Position numbers and translations under genes: made by a program | The notes under the pieces: generated by a model | Told to the model about the DNA's origin: nothing | Seen by the model: only the letters and a program-made list of their open reading frames with translations | Database searches by the model: none | Assembly (NCBI GenBank): GCA_947561395.2 | Contig: OX387193.1 | Location: 15,810,001-15,874,000 of the forward strand | From: Buxus sempervirens | Lineage: Eukaryota > Streptophyta > Magnoliopsida > Buxales > Buxaceae | Reading direction: 5' to 3' | Length of the DNA stretch: 64,000 nt | Shown here: piece by piece, positions 33,427-45,182 of the stretch | Layout of the letters: each line of letters starts with the position of its first letter | How positions within the stretch are numbered: the stretch's first letter is position 1

Positions 33427-33854
33427 TTTATGGCATGTTTTTCGAATATTGGCTGTAAATGTTCAGACCATGGTTGTGGATGATTTTTGCTGTCCAGAGA
33501 AATATTTGAATGATAAATATTTTTGGTTGTTGATTCTGGTTGAACTTTCTTGACAAGCTAATTGGTTTTCTGTTGGTATTGTTTATTTGGGATTTTTTGT
33601 AGTGCTCTTTTTCTAGCATTGTCTAACTATTATTTAATTGACTTTCCTTAACTTTCATTTACTTTAATGTTGATAACATTCCTTAATTGCTTTGAGGTTC
33701 CCAAGCTGTCTTGGGCGCAATGCTTCTGATGGTCTTGATGCAAAGTTACACTTCTACAGCGGATGATGTTCATGATGTTTATACTGCATTTTGCAAAATG
33801 TGCAAGCATTTAATTTCCTTACCATGTTACTGCAATATGCTTTTCCATTTCTCT
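33427..33854 (+). other. No gene seen
   Basis: AT-rich sequence between the inverted repeat and the truncated LTR. It starts with a ~35-bp stretch (33427-33462, TTTATGGCATGTTTTT...) that is matched in the same orientation at about 54499-54531, in the outer part of the right repeat. Confidence 0.5.
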
Positions 33855-34409
33855 CATGGCAAGCCCACCCAGTGGGCCCACAAACCAAACCGGCCCGCTT
33901 TGCATATAAATCACTTAATAATCCAACTTGAACTCCAAAATAAAATCAACTCATGGAACCAAAATCCTAAGAGCCTCTAAGGCTTAGACTGAGGCCTACA
34001 AGGGTACATGGGCTTGACCAAAGCCCACCAAGGACATCGTGGGCCTTTCAACGGGGCCCACCCAACCAGACTTATATTACCTAATTAATCAGGATAAAAG
34101 CAATTAAAGGGACCCACACCACTCAGGTGGTCCCACTAGACTTAACCAAACTGCATATCGGATTAGGAATCGGGTGAGACCAAAGTAAGCTGACTCAAAC
34201 CAGGACAAACCTAAGGGACCCGTCACCCGACGGGGTGGACCGGGGTGTCTACGGACTTCCCCGGACCGCAACCGAGACCCTACTTAGAATCTCAAAGCCG
34301 CAGACCAAAAGCCCTAATAGACAAGATTAGGCACCCAGGTGTCCGCCTGCACCCCATCAGGCGGTGGCGACTCCGAATTTTCCCGTGCCGCGTTTCAGAC
34401 GCGCGCACA
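33855..34409 (+). repeat. Truncated family B LTR (3' ~555 bp)
   Basis: It matches the reverse complement of 28165-28760 and ends GACGCGCGCACA at 34409. The left end is truncated, so no target duplication can be tested. It abuts the first visible Ulp1 exon and may have removed the gene's 5' part. Confidence 0.8.
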
Positions 34410-34412
34410 CAC

Positions 34413-36428
34413 CTTGTACATAAATTGAGGTCACCCTTTGTCGAGATGCATAGATTCCCCCCATTACCTGAACGAGAGACAAAAGCGTGGATGTATGCCA
34501 TGACAGGGGGGTCGCCAATGTAAGTATATATCTTCTGTGATTGACAGTAATTAAGAGATTTACACCATTCAATATTGTGTTCATAGTTGGTTGTTGTTTT
34601 TTTTTTGGCTTTATAAGTGGAATTGACGCATGCAGGGAAAAACTTGTTGATTTCAGTGATTGCTATGCGACTCGATTCGAGCTACTTGGTCTTTTTCCAC
34701 GACGAAGGGTTAGCAACCTAGTCAGTTTTTTGTATTGAAAAGTGTATCATTTGTTTTAGGTTACAATGGTACTTGGATTAGTTTTCTCACTAAGGTGATT
34801 GTGGAATAGGTTATGCACATGTATGTGCTTGCCCGTGTCAAATCTACGCGGGAACATGCATCAACTATCCATCGTCGTTATATTAGACCCTACACATCTG
34901 TACGTATACAGGATTGTATGTTAGGACGCTTACAATAATTAATTATCAATGCATATGGAGTACTATAGCGGACTAATATATTGTACTTGTGATTTACAGG
35001 GTGCAATCCTAAAAGGAACATTGACTGTAGAAGATGCTGTACAAAGTCAATTTTCACAAGATGTTCTAGGATGTAGTTTGCTTCGATGTCATATGGTATG
35101 ATAAACTTCGAATATTTTATTACTCTCATTTACATAATTATTGACGCCTAGTACACCTTGTATTGTCATTTGATAGGTTTTCCTACCGATCTTGAGGAGG
35201 AGCAATTGGTTCCTGGTTGTTTTGAACATCAAGGAGCAGTGGGTCGAAGTGCTAGATTCGGTACCGAAGAATCGGCCTGCTGATTATCGTGTTGTATCAA
35301 CGAAATTGGTATGTAAAGAACTATATAGTTTCAATGTATTATATAATTTGATATTGAATGGTTCAATTTTCATTGCAGACAACGTTTTTTGCAAAAGTCT
35401 TTGAGGAGCTTAAACCTGGCTATGACAAGAGAGTGCAGGAGTGGCCACTGGTGCCTGTGTCCGTGCCCTGTCAAAGTAGTTCGTAAGTTCCCAATTTTAT
35501 CACTCATATGTTACCATAAGTTACATGAGCATTATACAGATATTGGATAATGCCCTTAGGTTGCTTATTTGGTTATTTCCAAATAAGCAACCTGTGGAGC
35601 TCAAAGAGGATGTAGATGGGAAGATGGAGAGAGGATGTAAACTTAGTGAGATTATTTTTGTTGTATATCTGGATGGTTTAGTTTTTTTGAGTGGATATAT
35701 AGACTGTGTTTATCAGGTGATCATTTGTATTTGAGGGCTTAGCCCATACTCGTATGTACAGGCGTTATATAGCCGTTTTGCTGAAAAAAATTTAGGAGGT
35801 TATTTTTGTGTGTTTGGTTAGTTCTGAAGTCCGTTTTCATTACTTTGGGCCCTAAGCTAGCGCCCAGGAGCCAATATAAACCTGATATGGGTCGACCTGG
35901 TTCCCGGGTGCTACATTCTTTTAGCCGTTGAGATTGAAACCCAAATATTATAGGTATATCATTGGGTATTATGATATAAATAATTCCAATTATTAAAATT
36001 CTTTAGCAAGATAAGTATTGGAGGAGTATAATTTATTTGGATTTTATTAGTAATTCCCATTATTAAAATTATTTTAGTTAGATTCATTGGGTATTATCAT
36101 CTGAATAATGGTGATATTTATTGAAGAATAAATCTTGAAATGAAATTAAAAGTATCCTCATTGTTGCAATAATATTACATGCATTAAATATAGTGGGTAA
36201 AAACATGAAATCATTATTGTTCGATCATGAATAATTACTACATTGAATTATAGCTTTACCTTACCCCCAATAACACCTGTATTTTCCAGTTATTTGCCAT
36301 GTCTACCTTCTCTTGATCTCTTCCATTTGTTGTGTAGTGACGATTGTGGTGTATTTGTAATGAAGTTCATGGAATATTGGGATGGGCATCAATTGTCGAC
36401 TAGGTTTGGGATGCTTAAACCTTCCTGA
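34413..36428 (+). CDS. Ulp1/C48 cysteine protease-like gene, 5'-truncated, catalytic His replaced
   Basis: Seven exons join with GT-AG introns in consistent phase and no stop: about 34413-34519, 34636-34708, 34810-34899, 35000-35095, 35177-35308, 35379-35482 and 36338-36428. The spliced product is ~230 residues. The core reads VFLPILRRSNWFLVVLNI, EVLDS, then VPCQSSSDDCGVFVMKF and MEYWDG. These are the C48 (SUMO/ubiquitin-like protease) blocks with the Asp, Gln and Cys of the active site present. Where the family has His before Trp (HW) this copy has Asn (NW). The 5' end abuts a truncated LTR and no start is visible. Such proteases are often carried by plant Mutator-like elements (Kaonashi type). 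It could be a pseudogene or a binding-only relic; the open spliced frame argues against long decay. Confidence 0.78.
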
Positions 36429-36620
36429 GAATGTGGATGCGTACCAATGTCGACCAATTTCGACCTTCTTGAGTTTCATTCTTTCTAAAGTCTCTTAATT
36501 CTGCAACCTTCTAATTTTTGTTTACTTTTGTATTAGATTATGAAAAATCCAGGAATTAAGTAGAAGGGATTTCTATTCTTCTATTTGAAATGCCTTTTCT
36601 GATGTTCCTGTTGCTGTCAG

Positions 36621-36843
36621 AGTGTTGTATCAGAAGATTCTCACTTTTATAGCATTATGAGCATACTGTCCCTAGTTGGACTCGTGGTATGTCTATTTAT
36701 GTGAAATTTTCTGAAGTCTTCCTTGTTAGTGTTTTTCTGTTAATGATTTCTTACATTATTTTTACATAACTTTTATCTTTCAGGCTTTTGTAATAGCATT
36801 CTCGTTGGGAATGGGACCCATTCCGTGGATTATAATGTCTGAG
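36621..36843 (+). pseudogene. ERD6-like sugar transporter fragment (two exons)
   Basis: Exon 36621-36686 reads SEDSHFYSIMSILSLVGLV after SVV and is bounded by AG and GT. Exon 36784-36843 reads AFSLGMGPIPWIIMSE after AFVI and again has AG and GT borders. Both match late membrane segments of plant ERD6-like monosaccharide transporters (major facilitator superfamily), where the block GxIPWxIMSE is characteristic. The rest of the ~480-residue protein is absent, so this is a captured fragment with its intron kept. It lies just downstream of the Ulp1-like gene on the same strand. Confidence 0.8.
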
Positions 36844-37300
36844 GTATGCATAGTTTATTTAAATTGTTTACCACATCAATATAAGGAAAAATCCCTATTG
36901 TAAGTCTATTTTCACTTTAAGTCATTTGTCTTAGCACCAATGATCCTGATGCTAGCTTCGACCTTCTTTTACGTGTCATTCATGATGTCTCTTTGTCTGC
37001 TTCCAACATTTTTCTGTGTATGCAAGCAAGCGTGGATCTATCCAGTACGGTTAATTGAGATGCTTAAACGTTCATGAGAATGTGGATGCGTACTGTTTTC
37101 CATACGAAAAGGACGGGGATTACAGAAATGGGGGAGAAGAAGGGATGGATGTAAAGTCCAATTGGCATAACTTTAAGGTTGTCTACTGATCAAAACCATG
37201 TGATAATGATTATCAGATCTTTATAATTGTTGATATTTTATTATTATCTTTGCATATAATATATTGGTATCAAGAGAGGGTATTGTATTAGTAGGGGTCC
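36844..37300 (+). other. No gene seen; short duplication
   Basis: A ~38-bp stretch at 37056-37095 (GATGCTTAAACG...GTGGATGCGTAC) repeats the end of the Ulp1 last exon and its flank (36408-36448). The rest is AT-rich without recognisable coding sequence. Confidence 0.5.
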
Positions 37301-38680
37301 ATATCCCATGTAAAATTGCTCGAGTCCCATGTATACTTAGCTCAAGTCCCATGTAAAATTGCTCAAGTCCCACGTATACTTAGCTCGAGTCCCATGTAAA
37401 ATAGCATGAGTCCCGTGTAAAATTGCTCGAGTCCCACGTATACTTAGCTCGAGTCCCATGTAATATAGCTCGAGTCTCGTGGTCCCGCCTATCGTTAGCT
37501 CGAGTCCCATGTAAAATTGCTCGAGTCTCATGTATACTTAGCTCAAGTCCCATGTAAAATTGCTCGAGTCCCACATATACTTAGCTCGAGTCCCGTGGTC
37601 CCGCCTATCGTTAACTCGAGTCCCATGTAAAATTGCTCGAGTCCCATGTATACTTAGCTCGAGTCCCATGTAAATTGCTCGAGTCCCATGTATACTTAGC
37701 TCGAGTCCCATGTAAATTGCTCGAGTCCCACATATAACTTAGCTCGAGTCCTATGGTCCCGCATATCATTAACTAGAGTCCCATGTAAAATTGCTCGAGT
37801 CCCATGTATACTTAGCTCGAGTCCCATGTAAAATTGCTCAAGTCCCATGTATACGTAGCTCGAATCCCATGTAAAATAGCAGGAGTCCCGTGTAAAATTG
37901 CTCGAGTCCCACGTATACTTAGCTCGAGTCACATGTAATATAGCTCGAGTCCCATGTAAAATTGCTCGAGTCCCATGTATACTTAGCTCGAGTCCCATGT
38001 AAATTGCTCGAGTCCCATGTAAAATAGCACGAGTCCTGTGTAAAATTGCTCGAGGCCCACATATAACTTAGCTCAACTCCTATGTAAAATAGCTCGAGTC
38101 CCGTGGTCCCACCTATCGTTAACTCGAGTCCCATGTAAAATTGCTCGAGTCCCATGTAAAATTGCTCGAGTCCCACGTATACTTAGCTCGAGTCCCATGT
38201 AAAATTGCTCGAGTCCCACGTATACTTAGCTCGAGTCCCATGTAAAATTGCTCGAGTCCCATGTATACTTAGCTCGAGTCCCATGTAAAATAGCTCGAGT
38301 CCCATGTAAAATTGCTTGAGTCGCACGTATACTTGCTCGAGTCCCGTGCTCTCGCCTATCCTTACCTCGAGTCCCATGTATACTTAGCTCGAGTCCCATG
38401 TAAATTGCTCGAGTCCCACATATAACTTAGCTCGAGTCCCGTGGTCCCACCTATCGTTAACTCGAGTCCCATGTAAAATTGCTCGAGTCCCACGTATACT
38501 TAGCTCGAGTCCCATGTAAAATTGCTCGAGTCCTATGTAAAATTGCTCGAGTCCCATGTATACTTAGCTCGAGTCCCATGTAAAATTGCTTGAGTTGCAC
38601 GTATACTTGCTCGAGTCCCATGTAAAATAGCTCGAGTCCCGTGGTCTCGCCTATCCCATGTAAAATTGCTCGAGTCCCTC
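37301..38680 (+). repeat. Minisatellite, ~21-bp units with core CTCGAGTCCCATGT
   Basis: About 60 units alternate mainly between GCTCGAGTCCCATGTAAAATT and AGCTCGAGTCCCATGTATACTT, giving a ~43-bp dimer. A variant block with GTCCCGTGGTCCCGCCTATCG recurs irregularly (for example near 37480, 37590, 37745, 38100, 38340, 38440 and 38640), a higher-order pattern. Units are XhoI-site rich. Minus-strand open frames here come from the repeat period and are not genes. The core also occurs once in the adjacent GRF gene exon at 38922-38936. Confidence 0.95.
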
Positions 38681-38828
38681 CTACTAAAAGTCCTATGTTG
38701 GTGTGCTTGAGTCGTACGTCAAGTACAGTCAAGTCCTTAGTAAATAGGTCAAGTCCCCTCATATTTTTGGCACTCGCATCTTCTAATACAACCAACGTGT
38801 TTCACGTGGGCCTACCTTCCGACTTGTT

Positions 38829-38836
38829 TATAAATA
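38829..38836 (+). promoter_or_regulatory. Candidate TATA box of the GRF gene
   Basis: TATAAATA lies 58 bp upstream of the ATG at 38887 and 31 bp upstream of an earlier ATG at 38860, just beyond the minisatellite. If used, transcription would start near 38860, which favours 38887 as the start codon. Confidence 0.45.
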
Positions 38837-38886
38837 CAAGTGTTTCAAGCGAGTCAATTATGCGCTACACTTTGTGCGAAGGAAGA

Positions 38887-39558
38887 ATGGAAGTTTCGCC
38901 AAAGGCTACCGATCCCCACGCTCGAGTCCCATGTCCATGCGGGAAAGGGATGCTTAAAAGAAAACTCTCCCACACCTCACGTAATCCAGGGCGCTATTTT
39001 TTCACTTGTCCATCGTCTGTAAGTATGCATTTTTACGAATCTGGCCATTCAACTATTATAAGACTATCTAAATTAAATGCATTATTTCTTACAGGGCAAT
39101 GGTGGGAATGGATGTGGGTATTTTGTTTGGTGCGATGAGTTATTTCTGTGTGAATGTGGGAGGGGACCATGCCGTGTGTTAATCGCAAAAACTCCAATGA
39201 ACAAAGGGAGAAGATTTTACCGATGTCCTTTTGAAGTATGTGTGGAGTTGTATAGCACTCGAATACGTTCCTCCCACATGAGATATTTTGCAAAATAGGG
39301 ACTTCCTAATTGATCTTCATGTCATTGTATTTCCAAGGCGAACAAAGCTGCCATTTCTTCTCCTGGTTGAACGAAGTTGGGGTAGAAAAGGGTGAATCGT
39401 CGAATTCATGCGATGCAGAAAACACTGAACAAAGACAACCAAGGGCATGGGAACTAGAACGACAGCTATTGCAGGAGGAGCGTGACCATGCGAGAAGGAT
39501 GTCCGACATATACCGTGAGTTGCTTCACGACATTGACAAAGTTAAACTGGACGAATGA
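38887..39558 (+). CDS. Double GRF-type zinc-finger protein with C-terminal coiled coil
   Basis: Three exons can be read: 38887-39018, 39095-39235 (or 39239) and 39338-39558. Finger 1 starts CPCGKG, has NPGRYFFTC, and after the first intron ends GCGYFVWCDE. Finger 2 starts CECGRG, has NKGRRFYRC, and after the second intron ends SCHFFSWLNE. Each intron falls at the same place in its finger, so the gene looks like an internal finger duplication. The C-terminus (ELERQLLQEERDHARRM) is a likely coiled coil. GRF fingers bind nucleic acid; small plant proteins of this type are often transposon-linked. Joining exon 2 to 3 needs a donor four bases downstream (GTGTGG at 39240) or a one-base change, so the copy may be damaged. 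The total would be about 165 residues. Confidence 0.7.
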
Positions 39559-42002
39559 ATTGGTTTACCGGTGATGGAGATGCATGTTTGGTGTGGTTAT
39601 CGTTGAGTTTTGGTTAAAATGTGCTACTAAATGTAGTTTTATTTGGTCAGACAAGTTCCTAGTAAATATTATGTAATATGTAACTAAAGACCATGTATGA
39701 GAACCTAAAAGTAGTTTTATTTCCATTTTCATGAAAAAAGAAGATTATGTTTGATACAATGTTCACATTCACTAAAGGTCTAATGAAAAAGAACTTACAT
39801 CATATAGTGCCCAAAAAATAGGAATAAAGGAAAAAGTGAAAATGGAGGCCTCAATCACTCTTCATTTAGGAAGCAAAAACTAGAGCACATGAAGCAAGAA
39901 CTGGCAACAAAACATGTAGTATTTCACACAGCCAGTGTTCTTCGCAGCCTGTCCCAAAATTGTGAAAACGCTACCCCTGTATAAGTCCACCACTGTATGG
40001 CCCACGCCTTGTGACTTCCATTTGATTAATCAACTCCGTTGCTTTTACCTGTATCACGATTGAAGCTCACATTCAGAAATGCAGCAGGTACCACCCAAAA
40101 AAAAAAACAAAGAAACGCCCTTTCTTTTACTATCTTAGGATCTCACAATCTCAATACATAACACAAATTTCCAAACAACAAACAAAGGATTTATCTTCTT
40201 CAGCAATTTTACTGGGTTTATCTAATGACTCAGACAAAGAAGTTTAAGCCAAGAAATTTAACTTCAATATGGACCTAAACGAAATATAAATGGTGTGGCA
40301 AATGTGCAAGTATGATGACAAAAAGGAGTAAAACAACAGAATTCTCAGATCTACAACCAATCAACCACCTCTTGGACCAGGACATAAAAAAAAAATTCTG
40401 TAATCAATTCATTGGCCGGACCATGGTTCCAAAGACTGTGAAGTAACCTATTAAATCGCACAGCTAGATACAGGCATTTGAATCCTGTATCTAGATACAG
40501 CTAGATACAGGCATTTAAATCACACAGCTAGATACAGGCATTTAAATCACACAACTCTGTAGATTTTCTTATTGCAGAAATCCATAGCAGTTGACTGGAA
40601 AACTCCACTTACGACAAATGTGTACATTTGAATGTTTCAGAAACCTAAATATTAAAAGGGGGAAAAAGTACAAGGTACCCACAAGTACCTTGCAAAGCAC
40701 TTCTTGTGATAAAGTACAATGCTACAGATGACCAATTGCAAAGCACTTCTTGTGATAAAGACCAATTCCTATATACATCCAGCCCATAACTAACACCAGG
40801 ATGTCCTATAGGATTCTGTGTCGACAAACTGATGCTCCATCAAAGATGCAATGATGTGTTTCGTAGACTGCTATTTCTCATTCCAAACACAACCCAGGTA
40901 CAACACCAAGTTATCAGTTCCACACATAAGGTTGATTTTTACCAACACTAGTGAAACAGGTTGCTGCTTCTCCCATGTAGTACCCAGTATACTATGGGTT
41001 TACCAAAGCACACACAGACTTCACCTGAGTAGATAAAACCAGCTTAAGGCTAACAAGTAAAATGATCTTTAATACATAGTAGTCACTGAAATATTGTAAT
41101 TTTGCATACGAAGGCCCATGAGGAGCAGCTAATGAAGCTTGAAGGTCTCAACCGTGTTGACCACCAAAATATGAAAACTTTCCATGTGAATGTAGCTTCC
41201 TTCTTTTGTATAAAAAATTGTTGTTTTGTTGTTTGATTTTATTTCTAAAATATCATCATAAAAAGCAACATAACTTTAAAAACTATAAATTACTTCCGTT
41301 TAGTAGGAAGAATAGGCCACATAACCAGCAAGAGTTTCTCAATTCTTTTATTAATATTAATTATCTATGAACAAGAATAGCTGAAGTGTTTTTTCAAATA
41401 AACTAAGACCAATTTATATTTAAATTCAAATTTTGGATTACAAATTCCGCTAACCTCTTCTTAGTCCAGTTAAATTTATCTCCGTTTATTTATGTACTAA
41501 AATTTCAAAATCCCACACAAGTTTTTTGTTTAAAGAAGAAAAAATTGTTAACTTAATCAACTAATTTAACAATCAAATATTGCACATATTTACACCTATT
41601 CTTTATGAAGGCAAAAAAAGAAGAAATACATTCAAAATATGGGCACAACTGAGATGAGAATGGTCAGTAAAAATAGCATATCAGCAGAACTCATCCTAAT
41701 AATCAAATAGTTGGGACTACAGAGTTTCAATGCTTTTGCTGACATGTCTACAAAGGTTGAAGCAAGAGAATATGAACTTACAGTAGCTAACTGGTCACAA
41801 ATAAACATATGCCATGAACATCAGGGACTTACAACTATAATATAATGGTTACACATCTTTGAATAACAGCTGGAATTTTGGTACTCTTTCTGGGGGAATA
41901 GGGCAAGTCACGATCATCTTTCCTTTCATGGCCACTCTAAATATTGCCTGCAAGGTTAATAAATCCAATATCATGCATCCATGTAGCCAAGAAAATGTAT
42001 TC
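39559..42002. other. Mostly anonymous AT-rich sequence with two short direct repeats
   Basis: At 40458-40555 the stretch AGCTAGATACAGGCATTT is repeated three times with variants. At 40689-40761 a 25-bp stretch (TTGCAAAGCACTTCTTGTGA...) occurs twice. Apart from the exon-like stretch at 41871-41955 I recognise no gene. Confidence 0.5.
41871..41955 (-). other. Exon-like stretch of unknown origin
   Basis: On the minus strand an AG acceptor (ACCTTGCAG) precedes a frame reading AIFRVAMKGKMIVTCPIPP, then ERVPKFQLLFKDV, ending at a stop or possible GT donor. The residue composition looks protein-like and splice context is present. I do not recognise the family. It may be one more captured exon or a chance frame. 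Confidence 0.3.
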
Positions 42003-42007
42003 AATGC

Positions 42008-44297
42008 TGTAGACACCCCAAATTGCACAAACAATCATCAAAAATCATTATCTCCTTGAAAACCAGCGTAAAAATTGAAGAAAATGAATTTTTACCTGTA
42101 TCCGGCAACTCAGGCCGGATACAAGTAACCCTCTGTGTATCCGGTGGAAAAGGCCGGATATAAGGAATCCTTAGCGTATCCAGTATTATATACCGGATAC
42201 CTTAAGGCTCTTGTGTATCCGGCCTGATATACCGGATACATAAGTTTTGCTAAAAAATTAGGGTTTTCCGAGAGAACTCACTTTTTACCATCATATCCCT
42301 CATTAAATGAGGGGAAATCTCGAAAACAGCCTTAGGGTTAAGGTTGGTGGATTCTAGACATTAAGTTGTGTCTACCAACAACCCTAACCTTTGCCTATAA
42401 ATAGGAGGCTCCTCCTCAAGCAAATGGCCAAGAAGTTGGAGATCCAAGAGCTCCGAGTGAAGAAGCGAACCGCTGCCGGATTGCTTCCAGAACCCCAGGT
42501 AAGCCTCAACCCTCCTTTATTTTTCTGTATTTACATTCCTAGATCTAGATCTCTTCTTCTACCTTTCTGTAGAATAAAGCCTTCTTTGTGTATGAAAATC
42601 CTTCCCCGGCTCAAAGTATCTCGAGACTCCCCCTAGCCGTAAAACATAGAGGCGGGATCTAGGAGAAATGAGACTGGGGATTGACCCTAATACTAGAACC
42701 CTAACTTGCATAAGCCTTTTGATTGATTGTAAACCGTTTCATATTCAAAGTACCCTTGATTATCTTGAAGAACTGTGCTTAACAGGGAGAGAGAACAAAG
42801 GGAAACAATAATGGAACGGAACCCTAGGCTGTTTTAGAACCTTATTTTGATGAATATGTATGCATGTTATTGATCTTGTATGGTTTTTCACACTTGCACA
42901 TACATATCACTATTTTGGCGGGATAGGCTCACATTTGGGGATTTATTACGTTCATTGTGATAAATCTCAAATAAATGGCCTCAATCAATTCTAGAATGTC
43001 TTTGGATGATTTTTTAAAGGTTTTGTGTTCATCTTGCACGAATTGCACACACTTTGTCACATTTTTGCATTGTTTTTTTCCAAAAAGGGCTTAACTTGAC
43101 AGCAACTGTACCCCGACTTCGGACACTCATAACTTCATCGTCCGGATGAATTTTGGAGTAATTCCAGAACCATGGGAAAGGTGAGGCTGTCTAGTTTATG
43201 CCCACAAAATTTCATTAATTTCTATCAAGCATATTTTTGACACCTCTCTGTCGAAGTTGATTGGACAGTTCAGGTTTAAATACGGAACTTGTCACTTCGA
43301 CGGAGCGCCATGTGTTCATTTTAAGTCCGATTCGAATGATTTTTGTTTCTGGGCACTACTTTATGAGTCTATTTTCAAATTCAATTGGTTTCATAATTTT
43401 TTGACTCCATTTGAATTATTGGTAACGGATTTACTCAGAACTGTTCATCAGTACTTTTCTGGGTAAATTTGTGATCTTCAGGGCCTGTTCGGGAGACCAC
43501 CCAAGGCACATCCGAAGGAATTTTTGTATGAGGCTAGTTTCTTTGGAAATATGGCCATACAGACTTCAATCACACCAAATTTCATGGATTTGTATGGAGT
43601 AGATTTTTCTAAATAATTTTCCAAAGTTGCCCACTTGCCATTTTGGATTTTCTCCAACAGCAACTTTACAAGGAGCATAACTCCTAGGTTTTCACCCGGA
43701 ATTAATTGAAATTTTGCATGAGACTATTATTTACCATAATCTTTCAAATGGATTTGGTTTGATTTGATTTAAAATTGTATTTGAATGATTTCAAGACAAA
43801 TGGTATTACTTTTACCAAATTTTCCGGATTTGCCTCAACTTGGTTTTGAACAACTTTTGCTTTGATTTCCATCTTTTTATGATATTCCAGAAGTAATATT
43901 GACATAAAAGAGGATCTAGAATCCATTTGGATTCCTCATGTGAAAATATCACACATTGGCTTAATTCTTTTCCAATATTTTTAATGATTTTTAGCAAGCT
44001 TTCTTATCTTTTTTGCATGAACAAACACTTGGCAACCACCTTGTGTGGGTGAATGGGGGTGCCTAACACCTTCCCCTGTTCATAATCTAATCCCCTTACC
44101 CATCTCTGGATTTGATTTTCAAGTAGGGTTATTTTTACCCTAGAATTTGTCTTTTGGCTATTTTTGCTTGTTTTTAATTCTTTTGGTGTCCATTCACACC
44201 CAAAATCTGAATGGTGGCGACTCTCCCACTTTTTACATTGAGCCCCGTGTGCTGACGGAGGGATGATCATTCCGGTGATTTTTTCCCGTGTCTCACA
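42008..44297 (+). mobile_element. Solo LTR (2290 bp) related to the plus-strand element
   Basis: It begins TGTAGACACCCC and ends GTGTCTCACA, with target duplication aatgc (42003-42007 and 44298-44302). It is homologous to 3463-6261 but diverged and lacks the palindrome near the 5' end. It keeps four CCGG hairpins (about 42098-42241), the second and third with mismatches, and a TATA box at 42396-42404. No internal domain is present. Confidence 0.92.
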
Positions 44298-44302
44298 AAT
44301 GC

Positions 44303-45182
44303 TAATAAATCTTAACAGTATAGGTTGTGACCAACAATAGTTATACACTGATTTTTTATGAGTAAATACTTTTACCCTTATTGCAATTTAACACATGACA
44401 GAATCCCATAAGTTTGCAGGAGATAAAATTGAATAGCTGGTGCAGGAATTTTTTGCATACAAGTACAATACACAAATAAATAAAATTTGAGCCATTAATT
44501 TTCAGATGTAGTGGATAACAAAATTTATTAATGAGTCACCGATATGCACACATGTCATTCTTCAGTTAACAATTTTGAAACTACTAAATAACATACCTCT
44601 ACAGCATCAATGAAGTCCTGTTTTCTATGAAATGCTCCTACCCATTATGTGTGGTCTGCGGTCCTGAATAAGAAGCAAAACGCAAGCACAATGTTGATTT
44701 AATGTATCCCAAAAAAAAAAGAAGAAAAGGAGGAAGAAAAAGCATTTTCTTGAAAGCAAGTTTGACCTTATTCATAGTGAATATAATGTGCTTTGCAACA
44801 GATCATGAAATGGATCCTCGTTCTCAATTTAACACCAAAGAAATTACAACTACAAAAAGGTATTAATGAAAGAAAGAAAAAGACCATTCACAGTTCTTTA
44901 TTTCAAATCAGGTTACTGAATTCAGGTAACACCATTTAAAATAACCAATTCAAAATCTCAACAGAGTGACCAACTTAGAGAGAACCTCTATCTGCCAGGG
45001 TTCAAAAACTCAGAGAGAACCAATTCACAGTTCTTCCTCATTTTGCAGCTGGACCTGCATTCACAGACACAAACATTGACTTAAGTAACTATAAAGAACA
45101 AAGACGAAACAAAACCAATTTTGAATAACAAGAACAGTAAGCACATGTTAATTATTTATACAATTCTACTACAATCTCGTTT
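44303..45182. other. No gene recognised
   Basis: AT-rich. On the minus strand at about 44596-44650 a short frame reads GAFHRKQDFIDAVE before a GT. It could be an exon, but I cannot assign it. Confidence 0.4.

Noticed and set aside
37337-38795. Several overlapping minus-strand open frames of 64-112 residues with repeated GTRAILHGT-type wording
   Set aside because: They are produced by the minisatellite period and have no independent coding evidence.
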